This document shows positions 1-8,467 of a DNA stretch of 58,030 bases, piece after piece. This DNA comes from Oscillospiraceae bacterium (GTDB taxonomy: Bacteria; Bacillota; Clostridia; Oscillospirales; Oscillospiraceae). The notes below the pieces were generated by a model. The model was not told the origin of the DNA. It ran no database searches and saw only the letters and a program-made list of their open reading frames with translations. Position 1 is the stretch's first letter. Every line of letters begins with the position of its first letter. The stretch is taken from positions 1-58,030 of the forward strand of contig JAFWFZ010000037.1 of assembly GCA_017515345.1 (NCBI GenBank). The letters are read 5' to 3'. The position numbers and the translations under genes are program-made.

Positions 1-1473
1 CATGTGCCAGCCGAAGGTCAGACAGCGGCCGTGGCAGTTGCCCGCCATGATGAGGGGATAGTCGATGGCATAGAGGTCGCCGGCCACGTTGCCGATGGCG
101 TAGAGCCCGGGGATCTTCTCGTTGTACTCGTTGAGTACGTTCATATCCGTATCCACCGAGAGCCCGGCAGGGATATGCAGCAGCACGCCGGAGATCTTCG
201 TGGCGTAGAAGGGAGGCTTGCAGACCGGCGTCATAAGCTCCGGCCGCTTACCGTAGTCGTCGTCGTGGCCCTTGGCGCACAGCTCATTGTAGCGCTCCAC
301 AGTGGCCTTGAACGTGTCCGCAGGCGCGCCGATCTTCTCCGCCAGCTCGTCCAGCGTATCGGCTGTCCAGGCGTCCTGCCCCTCCCCAATGGCGCGCATG
401 ATGCTCTGTTCGTCCCAGGATACGTCCATGGGAGCGCCGTACTCCCGCACGGTGGAATCCCAGAACAGGCCGCCGCCGTAGGGCTCGGAGGCCAGGACCT
501 CCTCCTTCCACTTGCTGTCGAAGATCACGTAGCCCCAGGGATGGCGGGGATCCTGGCGGATGGTGTAGATGGCCTTGCCCTGCGCCCAGCAGTCCTCGTT
601 CATGTAGCGCTTGCCGCTCTGGTTCACCAGAAGGAAGAAGTAGCTGTACATGGAGAATGCCATCAGGTGGATGGCGCAGGGGAAGGGGGGATCCTGCAGC
701 ACGCCGCCGGCCCAGATGCCCATCCGGTGTCCGTCGCCGGTGAGCTGGGGCGCGTGGTGATTGATGTTTTTCAGGGCGGTGAGGGCCTGGGGCGCCAGAT
801 CCTCGCACATCTCCACATTGCCGGAAATGTCGCCGGTGGAAAGCACCACGCCCTTTTTGCCCAGGTATTTCACGTAGCCGTCCGGCCCTTTGGCAATGAC
901 GCCGGTGACGCGCCCGCCCTCCTTGACGAGCTTCACCGCGCTGGTGCGGTAGTCCACACGCACGCCCTTTTCCACCGCCTCGTTCAGCAGCAGGGAGGCG
1001 ATGCCCTCGATCCCGCAGTTGAACATATGGGTGACGGTGAATTCCTTGTAGTTCTTGCCGCGGTACTCGCCGCCGAAGATCATGGAGCGGATGCCCTTGG
1101 CGTCCGTCTTGTCCAGCAGCCAGTTCATGGCGGGCTCGCTCTGCTCCAGATAGAGCCGGATGATGTCCGCCTTGGCCCTGTGGCCGGTGACGGAGATCCA
1201 CGCGTCGCAGATCTCGTCAATGTCGTTTTCCACGCCGACTTTTTTCAGCAGCCGGGAGTTGGCGGCGGCCATGTGGAAGCCGCGGGCGCTGTTGCGGCGG
1301 CCCTTTTCGATGAGCACCACGTTCAGCCCGTTTTCCGCGGAGCTGAGGGCGGCGGTGACGCCGGAGAGACCCGCGCCCACGATGACCGCGTCCGCCTCCA
1401 CCGTAGAGACAATCTGCTCGGCCGGGATGTCAGCCGGTTCAGCGGCCCAGGTGTATTTATCGTATTTTCCCAT
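1..1473 (-). CDS. FAD-dependent fumarate-reductase-like flavoprotein (C-terminus outside window)
   Basis: The frame is open from an ATG at 1473 (preceded by GAGAGGAGG) to the window edge, giving 491 codons without a stop; a little of the C-terminus is missing. The N-terminus carries the dinucleotide-binding motif VGAGLSG at about residues 32-38, and GKRYMNED and YAIDYPLIMAGN match the fumarate reductase/succinate dehydrogenase flavoprotein fold. I see no signal peptide, haem motif or FMN domain, so it is probably a soluble cytosolic reductase of an unsaturated organic acid. The segment after NED reads CWAQGK, where canonical soluble fumarate reductases have TTRDxAS as I remember that motif, so the catalytic Arg appears absent and fumarate is unlikely as substrate. 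The hydrogenase gene ends 13 bp upstream, suggesting co-transcription and electron supply. It shares N- and C-terminal motifs with the protein at 44639-46189. Confidence 0.85.
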   Translation of the reverse strand, partial: MGKYDKYTWAAEPADIPAEQIVSTVEADAVIVGAGLSGVTAALSSAENGLNVVLIEKGRRNSARGFHMAAANSRLLKKVGVENDIDEICDAWISVTGHRAKADIIRLYLEQSEPAMNWLLDKTDAKGIRSMIFGGEYRGKNYKEFTVTHMFNCGIEGIASLLLNEAVEKGVRVDYRTSAVKLVKEGGRVTGVIAKGPDGYVKYLGKKGVVLSTGDISGNVEMCEDLAPQALTALKNINHHAPQLTGDGHRMGIWAGGVLQDPPFPCAIHLMAFSMYSYFFLLVNQSGKRYMNEDCWAQGKAIYTIRQDPRHPWGYVIFDSKWKEEVLASEPYGGGLFWDSTVREYGAPMDVSWDEQSIMRAIGEGQDAWTADTLDELAEKIGAPADTFKATVERYNELCAKGHDDDYGKRPELMTPVCKPPFYATKISGVLLHIPAGLSVDTDMNVLNEYNEKIPGLYAIGNVAGDLYAIDYPLIMAGNCHGRCLTFGWHM

Positions 1474-1486
1474 GTCGTGCCTCCTC

Positions 1487-2854
1487 TCAGAGCTTCGCGC
1501 CGGTGAGCACAGCGCTTCTGTCCACATACGCGGTGTGCAGGAGCCGTTCGGCCTCTTCGCCGCCGGGCTCGCCAAGCAGCTCCCGGTAGAGAGCCTTGAT
1601 CTCCGGGTTCTCGTGGGAGAGCCGCAGGGCCATGCTCTTGTCGCGGCTGAACAGGGCGTTCACGCGCTTGGCGTCGGGGATGCCGCCCTTGATGACGAAA
1701 CCCTTGGGCTGCCCGCCGCCGCCGCTGCACCCTCCGGGGCAGGTCATGACTTCGATGAAGTGGTATGCTTTGCCGCTCTCCTCCATCCGGTCGATGAATG
1801 CGCCGGCGTTGGCGGTGCCGTAGATGACGGCCACGTTCAGCTTCGCCGCGCCCAGATCGATCTCCGCCTCGCGGCAGTCCTCCAGCCCGCGGATGGGCTT
1901 CAGCTCCATGAAGTCCTCGGGAGGATTGACGCCGTTCAGATAGAAGTACGCTGTGCGCAGGGCTGCCTCCATGACGCCGCCAGTGGCGCCGAAGATGGCG
2001 CCCGCGCCGGTGCCGGAGAGGCTGTCGTAATCCATGTCCTCCAGTGAGGCGAAGTCGATCTCCGCCTCCCGCGCCCACTTGGCCAGCTCGCGGGTGGTGA
2101 TGACGCTGTCCATATCGGGGGTGCCGTTCCCCAGGGCGGAATCCCGGCCGGGGAGCCGGATCTCATACTTCTTGGCGGTGCAGGGGGCGACGGCCACGTT
2201 GACGATGGATTTCGGGTCGATGCCCGCGTTCCTGGCAAACCAGGTCTTGATGATCGGCCCCTGCATGCAGATGGGGCTCTTCACCGAGGAGATATTGGGG
2301 ATGAGCCGGGGGTAGAAGATCTCCGCATACCGCACCCAGGAAGGGCAGCAGCTGGTGAACATGGGGAGCGTTCCGCCGTTTTTGATGCGGGAGACCAGCT
2401 CCGTGGCCTCCTCCACGATGGTCAGGTCGGCGGCAAAGTTGGTGTCCAGCACGTAGTCGAAGCCCAGCTTTTTCAGCAGCGCCACCAGCTTGCCCTGACT
2501 GAATGTGACGCCCAGACCGAACTCCTCGGAGATGCTGGCGCGGACGGCGGGCGAGGTGCTGGCGATGACCACCTTGCCGTGAGCGGCGATCGCCTCCTTC
2601 ACCGCGGGGTATTCCTCCCGCTCGTTCATGGCAAAGCCGGGGCACTCGTTGGCGCACTGGCCGCAGTAGATGCACACGGCGTTGCCGCCTGTTTTCTCCA
2701 GGTTGTAGCGGCCCAGCACGCCCGCCTGATCCATGCAGGTCCACTTGCAGCTGCCGCAGTGGAAGCACAGGGAGTTGTAGCGGTGGACGGCGGGGTTGTC
2801 CGCGTCCATGGGGGCGACCATCACGCCCAGCAGGTTTTGCATGTCGATTTCCAT
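1487..2854 (-). CDS. [FeFe] hydrogenase, small two-[4Fe-4S] form
   Basis: 455 aa. Two ferredoxin clusters are visible at the N-terminus: Cys30/33/36/40 and Cys61/64/67/71 (CIYCGQCANECP). The H-cluster domain follows, with TSCCPSW at 167-173, APCTAKKYE at 223-231 and EVMTCPGGCSGGGGQP at 368-383. By analogy with clostridial enzymes Cys170, Cys225, Cys372 and Cys376 would hold the H-cluster and Cys169 would be the proton-transfer Cys. The usual Met of MPC is Ala223, as in non-group-A (group B-like) enzymes. There is no signal peptide, so H2 evolution or uptake would be cytosolic. The ATG at 2854 sits 6 nt after GGAGG. pheT ends 31 bp upstream with no visible terminator, and a flavoprotein reductase follows 13 bp downstream, suggesting that H2 or ferredoxin oxidation could feed that reductase. 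Family is certain; physiological direction is not. Confidence 0.93.
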   Translation of the reverse strand: MEIDMQNLLGVMVAPMDADNPAVHRYNSLCFHCGSCKWTCMDQAGVLGRYNLEKTGGNAVCIYCGQCANECPGFAMNEREEYPAVKEAIAAHGKVVIASTSPAVRASISEEFGLGVTFSQGKLVALLKKLGFDYVLDTNFAADLTIVEEATELVSRIKNGGTLPMFTSCCPSWVRYAEIFYPRLIPNISSVKSPICMQGPIIKTWFARNAGIDPKSIVNVAVAPCTAKKYEIRLPGRDSALGNGTPDMDSVITTRELAKWAREAEIDFASLEDMDYDSLSGTGAGAIFGATGGVMEAALRTAYFYLNGVNPPEDFMELKPIRGLEDCREAEIDLGAAKLNVAVIYGTANAGAFIDRMEESGKAYHFIEVMTCPGGCSGGGGQPKGFVIKGGIPDAKRVNALFSRDKSMALRLSHENPEIKALYRELLGEPGGEEAERLLHTAYVDRSAVLTGAKL

Positions 2855-2885
2855 TTCATTCCTCCAGTCGTTTGTCTGCGCGTTC

Positions 2886-5255
2886 TTATCGGATAACGGC
2901 TCCCAGCTCGCTCTCCAGCAGGGCCAGGATGTTCTTCACGGTCTCGTCCGCGTGGTCGTCGGTGAGGGTCTTCTCATCGGAGCGCAGCGTCAGGGAGAAG
3001 GCGGTGCTGCGCTTGCCGGGCGGGATGGGCGCGCCGGTGTAGATGTCGAAGAGCTGAACGTCGCGCAGCGTTTCCCCGCCGCCGCGGCGGATGCAGTCCG
3101 AAAGGGCCGCGACGGTGACGCTGCTGTCGCACACCACGGCGATGTCCCGGGTGATGGCCGGGAACCGGGGCAGCGGCTCATACATGGCCTCGGCAGCGCG
3201 CTTTTCCAGCAGCTTCAGGAAGTCCAGCTCGGCGCACAGCGTCTCGCCCAGGCCGTAATTCGCGGCCACGGCGGGATGGATCTGCCCCAGGACGCCCACG
3301 GTATCCCCGCCGGCGCGGATCACGGCGCAGCGTCCCGGATGATAGGACGGATTTGCCGTTTCCGCCTCAAACCGCACGTCGGGGATACGCAGCTCCCTGA
3401 GCAGGGCTTCCACCGCGCCCTTCAGGTGGAAGAAATCATAGCCGCCGTACTCGCCCAGGGTGAGGATCAGCCGCTCCTCGGGCAGGGGCTCGTCCCCGGG
3501 GAGGTAGACGCGCGCCAGCTCATACAGCCGCACATCCATGTTCCGGTTGAGCATATTGTGGGCCAGGGTGCCCAGCATGCTGGGCAGGGACGAGGTGCGC
3601 ATCACGCTGGTATCCTCGCCCAGGGGGTTCAGGATGGTGACGCTTTTGCGCTTCTCCTCCGGAAGGGCGATCTTATCGTAGTCCGAGGGGCTGATGAAGG
3701 AGTAAGTATAAATCTCCGTGAAGCCCATGCCCCGGCAGACGGAATCGGTGAGACGCTCCAGCGACTGCTTCTCCGTCAGACCGCCGGCCATGCCGCCGCC
3801 CCGGAGATCGGTGGGCTCGATCACGTCGTAGCCCCAGAAGCGGGCGACCTCCTCGGCCAGATCGGAATAGTGCTCCACATCGCTGCGCCAGGAGGGCACA
3901 GTGACGCGCTCTCCCTCCACGGTGAAGCCCAGGTCACGGAGCGTTTTCACCATGAAGTCCACCGGGATGTCGGTGCCCAGGAGGGCGTTGATTCTGTCCG
4001 GGCACAGATCCAGCACCGTGGGCTCATAGGGCTTTGCCACGATGTCGATGACCCCGTCCATGACGGTGCCGGCGCCCAGCAGCTCCACCAGCTCGCAGGC
4101 GCGCTGCACGGCGGGATAGGTGTTCTGGGGGTCCAGCCCCTTCTCATAGCGGCTGGAGGCGTCGGTGCGCATGTTCAGGGCGGCCGCCGTCTTGCGGATG
4201 GAGACGCCGCTGAAGTTGGCGGACTCAAGCACGGCATAGCGGGTATTCGCCGTGATCTCGCTGTTCTCGCCGCCCATGACGCCGGCCACGCCCACGGGCT
4301 TCTTCCCGTCCGCGATGACCAGCATATCAGGGGTCAGGGCGCGGGGCGTACCGTCCAAAGTGGCGATGTCCTCGCCGGGCTCGGCGGTGCGGACCACGAT
4401 CTGCCCGCCCTCCAGGCAGGCGTAATCGAAGGCGTGCATGGGCTGGCCGTATTCCAGCATCACGTAGTTCGTGATGTCCACGATGTTGTTGATGGGCCGG
4501 ACGCCCGCGGCGCGCAGCCGCTGCCGCATCCACTTGGGGGAGGGCTCGATCCTGATATCGGTGATCATGCGCCCGGTGTAGCGGGGGCAGAGCTCCGGCG
4601 AGCGGATCTCGATCTTCAGATGGTCGTTGATATTGCCGCCGCCGCCCCTGACCACCGGCTCGTGGAGCTTCAGCTCCGTGCCGAAGGTGACGGCCGCCTC
4701 TCTTGCGAGGCCGATGACGCTGAGACAGTCGGGCCGGTTGTTGGTGATCTCAAATTCCGTGATCACGTCGTCCGCGCCGATGATGGGGCGGATATCGTCG
4801 CCGGGGGCGCACTCCTCCTGAATGATGAAGATGCCGTCCTCGATGGCGTAGGGGAAATCGTGGGTATCCAGTTCCAGCTCACCAAGGGAGCAGAGCATAC
4901 CGGCGGACTTGACGCCCCGGAGCTTGCCCTTCTCGATCCGCTTGCCGCCGGGGAGAAGCGACTTGTGCTTGGCCACGGGGACCATGTCGCCCACCTTCAC
5001 ATTCTGGGCGCCGGTGACGATCTGAAGATCCTCGCCCTCGCCCACGTCCACCATGCAGACCCACAGGTGGTCGGAGTCCGGGTGGCGCCACATATCGGTG
5101 ACGCGGCCGGCCACCACGTTCTGAATCTCGTCGCCGGGGCAGCGGTAGGACTCCACCTTGGAGCCGGACATGGTCATCTTATCCGCGAACTCCTTGGGGC
5201 TCGCGTCGATATCGGTGTAGTCGGAAAGCCATTTCCTTGAAAGAACCATATTCAT
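2886..5255 (-). CDS. pheT: Phenylalanine-tRNA ligase beta subunit
   Basis: 789 aa, the normal length for bacterial PheT. It forms the (alpha-beta)2 enzyme that charges tRNA-Phe in the cytosol. The order of domains fits the family: an N-terminal OB-fold tRNA-binding region (about 40-150), the NNRPDCLSVIGLAREAA stretch near 213, the B3/B4 editing region around 215-390, B5, the catalytic-like core, and a C-terminal FDX-ACB anticodon-binding domain with RFPAITRDIAVV near 712. It starts 11 bp after the pheS stop with an AGGTG-type ribosome site, so the two are co-transcribed under the T-box leader upstream of pheS. Nothing looks broken. Confidence 0.98.
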   Translation of the reverse strand: MNMVLSRKWLSDYTDIDASPKEFADKMTMSGSKVESYRCPGDEIQNVVAGRVTDMWRHPDSDHLWVCMVDVGEGEDLQIVTGAQNVKVGDMVPVAKHKSLLPGGKRIEKGKLRGVKSAGMLCSLGELELDTHDFPYAIEDGIFIIQEECAPGDDIRPIIGADDVITEFEITNNRPDCLSVIGLAREAAVTFGTELKLHEPVVRGGGGNINDHLKIEIRSPELCPRYTGRMITDIRIEPSPKWMRQRLRAAGVRPINNIVDITNYVMLEYGQPMHAFDYACLEGGQIVVRTAEPGEDIATLDGTPRALTPDMLVIADGKKPVGVAGVMGGENSEITANTRYAVLESANFSGVSIRKTAAALNMRTDASSRYEKGLDPQNTYPAVQRACELVELLGAGTVMDGVIDIVAKPYEPTVLDLCPDRINALLGTDIPVDFMVKTLRDLGFTVEGERVTVPSWRSDVEHYSDLAEEVARFWGYDVIEPTDLRGGGMAGGLTEKQSLERLTDSVCRGMGFTEIYTYSFISPSDYDKIALPEEKRKSVTILNPLGEDTSVMRTSSLPSMLGTLAHNMLNRNMDVRLYELARVYLPGDEPLPEERLILTLGEYGGYDFFHLKGAVEALLRELRIPDVRFEAETANPSYHPGRCAVIRAGGDTVGVLGQIHPAVAANYGLGETLCAELDFLKLLEKRAAEAMYEPLPRFPAITRDIAVVCDSSVTVAALSDCIRRGGGETLRDVQLFDIYTGAPIPPGKRSTAFSLTLRSDEKTLTDDHADETVKNILALLESELGAVIR

Positions 5256-5266
5256 TCACCTCTTTC

Positions 5267-6292
5267 TCAGAACTGCTGCAGGAAGCGCATGTCGTTTTCG
5301 TAGATGAGCCGCAGATCGTCGATGCCGAAGCGCCGCATGGTCACGCGCTCCAGGCCCACGCCGAAGGCGAAGCCGGAGTACACGTCCGGGTCGATGCCGC
5401 AGCCGGCGAGCACCTTGGGGTGCACCATGCCGCAGCCCAGCAGCTCGATCCAGCCCTCGCCCTTGCAGACGCGGCAGCCCTCGCCGCCGCAGACGAAGCA
5501 CTGCACGTCCATCTCGCAGCTCGGCTCCGTGAAGGGGAAGTGATGGGGGCGGAAGCGCGTCTTCGTCTCCGGCCCGTAGAGCTTTTTGACCAGGGTGTTG
5601 AGGGTGCCCTTCAGGTCGCCCAGGGTGACGCCCTTATCCACCACAAGCCCCTCAAACTGGTGGAACATGGGGGAGTGGGTGGCGTCCACCTCGTCCTTGC
5701 GGTAGACGCGGCCGGGGGAGATGATCCGGATGGGAGGCTTCTGCACCTCCATGACGCGCACCTGCACCGGGGAGGTCTGGCACCGGAGATGCACCGCCTC
5801 GTCCTCCGTGATGTAGAAGGTGTCCCGCCGGTCGCGGACCGTGTGTCCCACGGGGATGTTCAGCTTGTCGAAGTCGTAGACGGAGAGCTCCACCTCCGGC
5901 CCCTCCGCGATGGTGAAGCCCATGCCGATGAAGATGTCCTTCACCTCGTCCAGCACGATGGTCATGGGGTGACGGTGGCCGCGGCACACGGGCGTGCCGG
6001 GAATGGTCACATCCACAGCCTCCAGCCGCAGCTTTTCCTCCATGAGCTTCTTCTCCAGCTCCGAGGCCTTGGCGGCAACGGCCGCCTCGATCTCGGTGCG
6101 GACCTGGTTGGCGAGCTGCCCGATGATCGGCCGCTCCTCCGGGCTGAGACCGCCCATCTGCTTCAGGATGGCCGTGACCTCGCCCTTTTTGCCCAGGTAT
6201 TTGACCCGGAGCGCCTCCAGCTTGTCAGAGGCGGCGGCGGCCGAAAGGGCGGCCATCGCCTCCGACTTGATCTTTTCCAGCTTTTCTCTCAT
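5267..6292 (-). CDS. pheS: Phenylalanine-tRNA ligase alpha subunit
   Basis: 341 aa, usual length. The N-terminal coiled-coil arm (1-90) is followed by the class II synthetase core: [16 protein letters not shown] (motif 2 region), the Cys-rich [16 protein letters not shown] insert and motif 3 [22 protein letters not shown], which binds ATP and Phe. It is the first gene after the T-box leader and is followed by pheT. The ATG at 6292 has GAGGT 7 nt upstream. Expression should rise when uncharged tRNA-Phe accumulates. Confidence 0.98.
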   Translation of the reverse strand: MREKLEKIKSEAMAALSAAAASDKLEALRVKYLGKKGEVTAILKQMGGLSPEERPIIGQLANQVRTEIEAAVAAKASELEKKLMEEKLRLEAVDVTIPGTPVCRGHRHPMTIVLDEVKDIFIGMGFTIAEGPEVELSVYDFDKLNIPVGHTVRDRRDTFYITEDEAVHLRCQTSPVQVRVMEVQKPPIRIISPGRVYRKDEVDATHSPMFHQFEGLVVDKGVTLGDLKGTLNTLVKKLYGPETKTRFRPHHFPFTEPSCEMDVQCFVCGGEGCRVCKGEGWIELLGCGMVHPKVLAGCGIDPDVYSGFAFGVGLERVTMRRFGIDDLRLIYENDMRFLQQF

Positions 6293-6323
6293 TTCGATAC
6301 CTCACAAAATAGAATATACAGAA

Positions 6324-6590
6324 TAAAAAAACGGCCCCTTCATCCCACTGGGACGAAAGAGCACTTCCGCGGTACCACCCAGCTTCGGCCGAAGCCGCAG
6401 CTCAGTAAGCGGCGCGGACCGAAAACACAGTCCGATGGCCGCCGATGCCCGTAACGGGGGCGCCGCCGGGGATTGGCCGGAGCTCACGGGCGAACAGACG
6501 GCGGCCGCAGGGCGCTTCCAGCCTGGGCGCCCCTCTCTGGACCGAACCGATCTCCGTCATTTTCCCGATCAAAGCCATAACGATATATAC
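6324..6590 (-). promoter_or_regulatory. T-box riboswitch leader of pheST (Phe specifier)
   Basis: On the minus strand the conserved T-box core GGGTGGTACCGCG lies at 6368-6380. It is followed by a terminator whose arms are 6351-6362 and 6334-6345 and whose U-tract is 6324-6331. Stem I can be built upstream: its base pairs CGGAG with CTCCG, it has an AGAGAG bulge and an AGGCTGGAAG distal loop, and the 3' side holds UUC at 6492-6494 followed by GCCC, as expected for a Phe specifier codon. Uncharged tRNA-Phe should stabilise the antiterminator and let transcription enter pheST and possibly the hydrogenase and flavoprotein genes beyond. Confidence 0.95.
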
Positions 6591-6596
6591 CACTAA

Positions 6597-6625
6597 AATA
6601 TAACACGCCCGGGGCCGGTTTTCAA
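6597..6625 (-). promoter_or_regulatory. sigma-A promoter of pheST
   Basis: The minus strand reads TTGAAA (6620-6625), a 17-nt spacer, then TATATT (6597-6602). It sits just upstream of the T-box leader, placing transcription start near 6590. Confidence 0.75.
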
Positions 6626-6712
6626 TAGGCAAATGCGCGCTTTTCCGGGATTTTTGCCCAAAAGCCGGATCGCGCCCCGGCGGAGTCGGCAGATTTTTCT
6701 GGTCCGTCCGCA

Positions 6713-6741
6713 TTGCCAAGGGCCGCGAGATGTGGTACAAT
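6713..6741 (+). promoter_or_regulatory. sigma-A promoter of the SLH protein gene
   Basis: TTGCCA (6713-6718), 17-nt spacer, TACAAT (6736-6741). It lies back to back with the pheST promoter. Confidence 0.7.
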
Positions 6742-6803
6742 GGCTCCACTGAGAATACTTGCGTTTTTCCCGCGTCTGCGGGAGCGAACGAACGGAGGAA
6801 GAT

Positions 6804-7892
6804 GTGAAAAGAATCGCAGCGCTGCTGCTTTGCCTGATCCTGCTGGCGTCGTCCACGGCGCTGGCGGCGGCTCCGGGTTCCGCGTCCGATCCGCTGATCA
6901 CCAGGAGCTTTGCGGAGGAGTCCATCCTCGCGCCGCTGCTGGAGCAGAATACGAATGCCATCAGCCGCGCGCTGGCCGAGCGGTACGAGGCCGCCTCCGC
7001 CGCGCTGGACGTGCTGTACGACAACGCTCTGATCCGGATCCGGGGCTATGAGGGATACACCCTTTCCGCGCGCCTTGTCCCCATCACTCTCCGCGCCGGG
7101 GCGCAGGTCGATGTGCTCACCGGCGGGAGCTTTGTGCTTACCGGCGGCGACGCCACCGTGAGCATCGTCCGCGGTACGGTGGTCAACGCCTCCACCGGCG
7201 ACGAGGTGATGACCGGCGCGTCCCTGCGCACAAACCAGCGATATTTCTGCGCCGAGAACACCATGGCCGTATTCACCGCCGGGGAGAGCGCCGAGGCTAT
7301 GGTCGACGGGCTCCACCTGGTGGATGAGATGGGCAGCGCCAAGCTGCCGTTCCGGGACGTGGCGGCGGACAGGTGGTACTACAGCGCCGTGCGCTTCGTC
7401 TACGGACGCGGCCTGTTCCAGGGGACCTCCGGGACGACTTTCTCCCCGGAGAAGTCCATGACCCGCGCCATGTTCGTCACCGTGCTCTACCGGCTGGCCG
7501 GCAGTCCTGAAGCCGGCGGCAGCTCATTCCCCGATGTGGCCGACAGCAGCTCCTGGTACTATGCGCCGGTGGCCTGGGCTGCCGGACGGGGGATCGTCAA
7601 CGGCTATGAGGACGGGCTGTTCCGGCCCGATAACAGCGTCACCAGGGAGCAGATGGCGGTCATCGTCTACAATTACGTCCGCGCCATCGGCGGCGACACC
7701 TCCGGCGGCGGGAACCTGAGCGCTTTCCCGGACGGAGGCAGCGTCTCCGGCTGGGCCAGGGAGGCGATGCAGTGGGCTGTTGCCCACGGGATCATCAACG
7801 GTTCCGACGGATACCTGCTGCCCCGCAACACCGCCACCCGGGCACAGGTTGCCCAGATCATGAAAAACTGCTGCGACCGGCTGGGGCTTTGA
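6804..7892 (+). CDS. Secreted SLH-domain protein
   Basis: 362 aa from a GTG at 6804, chosen because GGAGG lies 5 nt upstream and the product then begins directly with a signal peptide (VKRIAALLLCLILLASSTALA). Residues about 25-175 form a domain of unknown function rich in beta-strand and Gly (GSFVLTGGDATVSIVRG). Three SLH domains follow from about residue 180: FRDVAADRWYY, FPDVADSSSWYY and FPDGGSVSGWA, each with an ITREQ/TRAQ-like segment. SLH domains anchor proteins non-covalently to pyruvylated secondary cell-wall polymer. The domain order resembles the C-terminus of the giant protein at 25806-39518. It has its own promoter and no clear terminator before the SRP RNA gene. Confidence 0.88.
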   Translation: MKRIAALLLCLILLASSTALAAAPGSASDPLITRSFAEESILAPLLEQNTNAISRALAERYEAASAALDVLYDNALIRIRGYEGYTLSARLVPITLRAGAQVDVLTGGSFVLTGGDATVSIVRGTVVNASTGDEVMTGASLRTNQRYFCAENTMAVFTAGESAEAMVDGLHLVDEMGSAKLPFRDVAADRWYYSAVRFVYGRGLFQGTSGTTFSPEKSMTRAMFVTVLYRLAGSPEAGGSSFPDVADSSSWYYAPVAWAAGRGIVNGYEDGLFRPDNSVTREQMAVIVYNYVRAIGGDTSGGGNLSAFPDGGSVSGWAREAMQWAVAHGIINGSDGYLLPRNTATRAQVAQIMKNCCDRLGL

Positions 7893-7900
7893 GAAAACAG

Positions 7901-7929
7901 TTGCAAAAACCGGATGACAGCGGTAATAT
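7901..7929 (+). promoter_or_regulatory. Promoter of the SRP RNA gene
   Basis: TTGCAA (7901-7906), 17-nt spacer, TAATAT (7924-7929), starting 8 bp after the stop of the SLH gene. Predicted start is near 7936, leaving a short 5' extension before the mature RNA. Confidence 0.7.
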
Positions 7930-7958
7930 AATATAGTCTTGCTCCGTCGCGCGTTTCG

Positions 7959-8240
7959 GGGCAAGGCCGCACTAGTTGGGGAGTTAGCGGTGCCCTGTGA
8001 CCTGCAACCCGCTACAGCAGGAATGAATTCCGCCCCGAGGAACTGTGATGTGTCGTCTGACCCAGGTAAGCAGCGTTGACGGGTCGGTCTCGCGCAACGC
8101 AAATTCGTGAACCATGTCAGGCGGGGAACCGAGCAGCATTAAGCGAAACCTTGCGTGTGCCGCGAGGCAGCCGGCCTCGAGCCGGCTGCCTGGGTAACGG
8201 GCATATCACAGCTTTCAGAGGTCGGTGTGCGGCCTTGCCC
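7959..8240 (+). ncRNA. ffs: Signal recognition particle RNA, large Gram-positive type
   Basis: The sequence closely follows Bacillus-type scRNA: AGCGGTGCCCTGT in the Alu domain, GTTGACGGGT and TCGCGCAACG, then the Ffh-binding core GAACCATGTCAGGC, GGGGAACC, GAGCAGCATTAAGCG. The ends close by a perfect helix pairing 7959-7972 with 8227-8240 (GGGCAAGGCCGCAC with its complement). It scaffolds Ffh for co-translational membrane targeting. Its place just upstream of dnaX matches the conserved Firmicutes order. Exact processed ends are inferred from the helix. Confidence 0.95.
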
Positions 8241-8242
8241 TG

Positions 8243-8455
8243 CAACGTCGTCGGAGCAAGCTCCATATCGCGCGCTTCCGGCTGAAGCCGAAAGCTTACT
8301 CATTTTGCTGCTCCGCCTCTTCGAATGCGACCCGCTGGGTTGGACTCCGTCAGGGGCCTGCTGCGGCCCGCTGGGCTGGGCTCGCATCCGATAAACGCGG
8401 GGAAAGCAAGCTCCGTAACACGAGCTTCCGCGCGGGCGTGAAAGCAGTTTATCAA
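8243..8455 (+). other. Non-coding spacer between SRP RNA and dnaX, with internal repeats
   Basis: No credible gene is seen. Imperfect direct repeats are present: 8256-8280 resembles 8406-8430 (shared GCAAGCTCC and GCTTCCG), and 8331-8347 resembles 8367-8383 (CCCGCTGGG core). GAATGCGA at 8323-8330 can pair with TCGCATCC at 8382-8389. It may be the structured 5' leader of dnaX; no T-run terminator is visible. Confidence 0.5.
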
Positions 8456-8467
8456 CAGGAGAAAGCC

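Noticed and set aside
4..1506. 500-codon plus-strand frame at the window start
   Set aside because: Antisense shadow of the flavoprotein gene, which has FAD motifs and a ribosome site.
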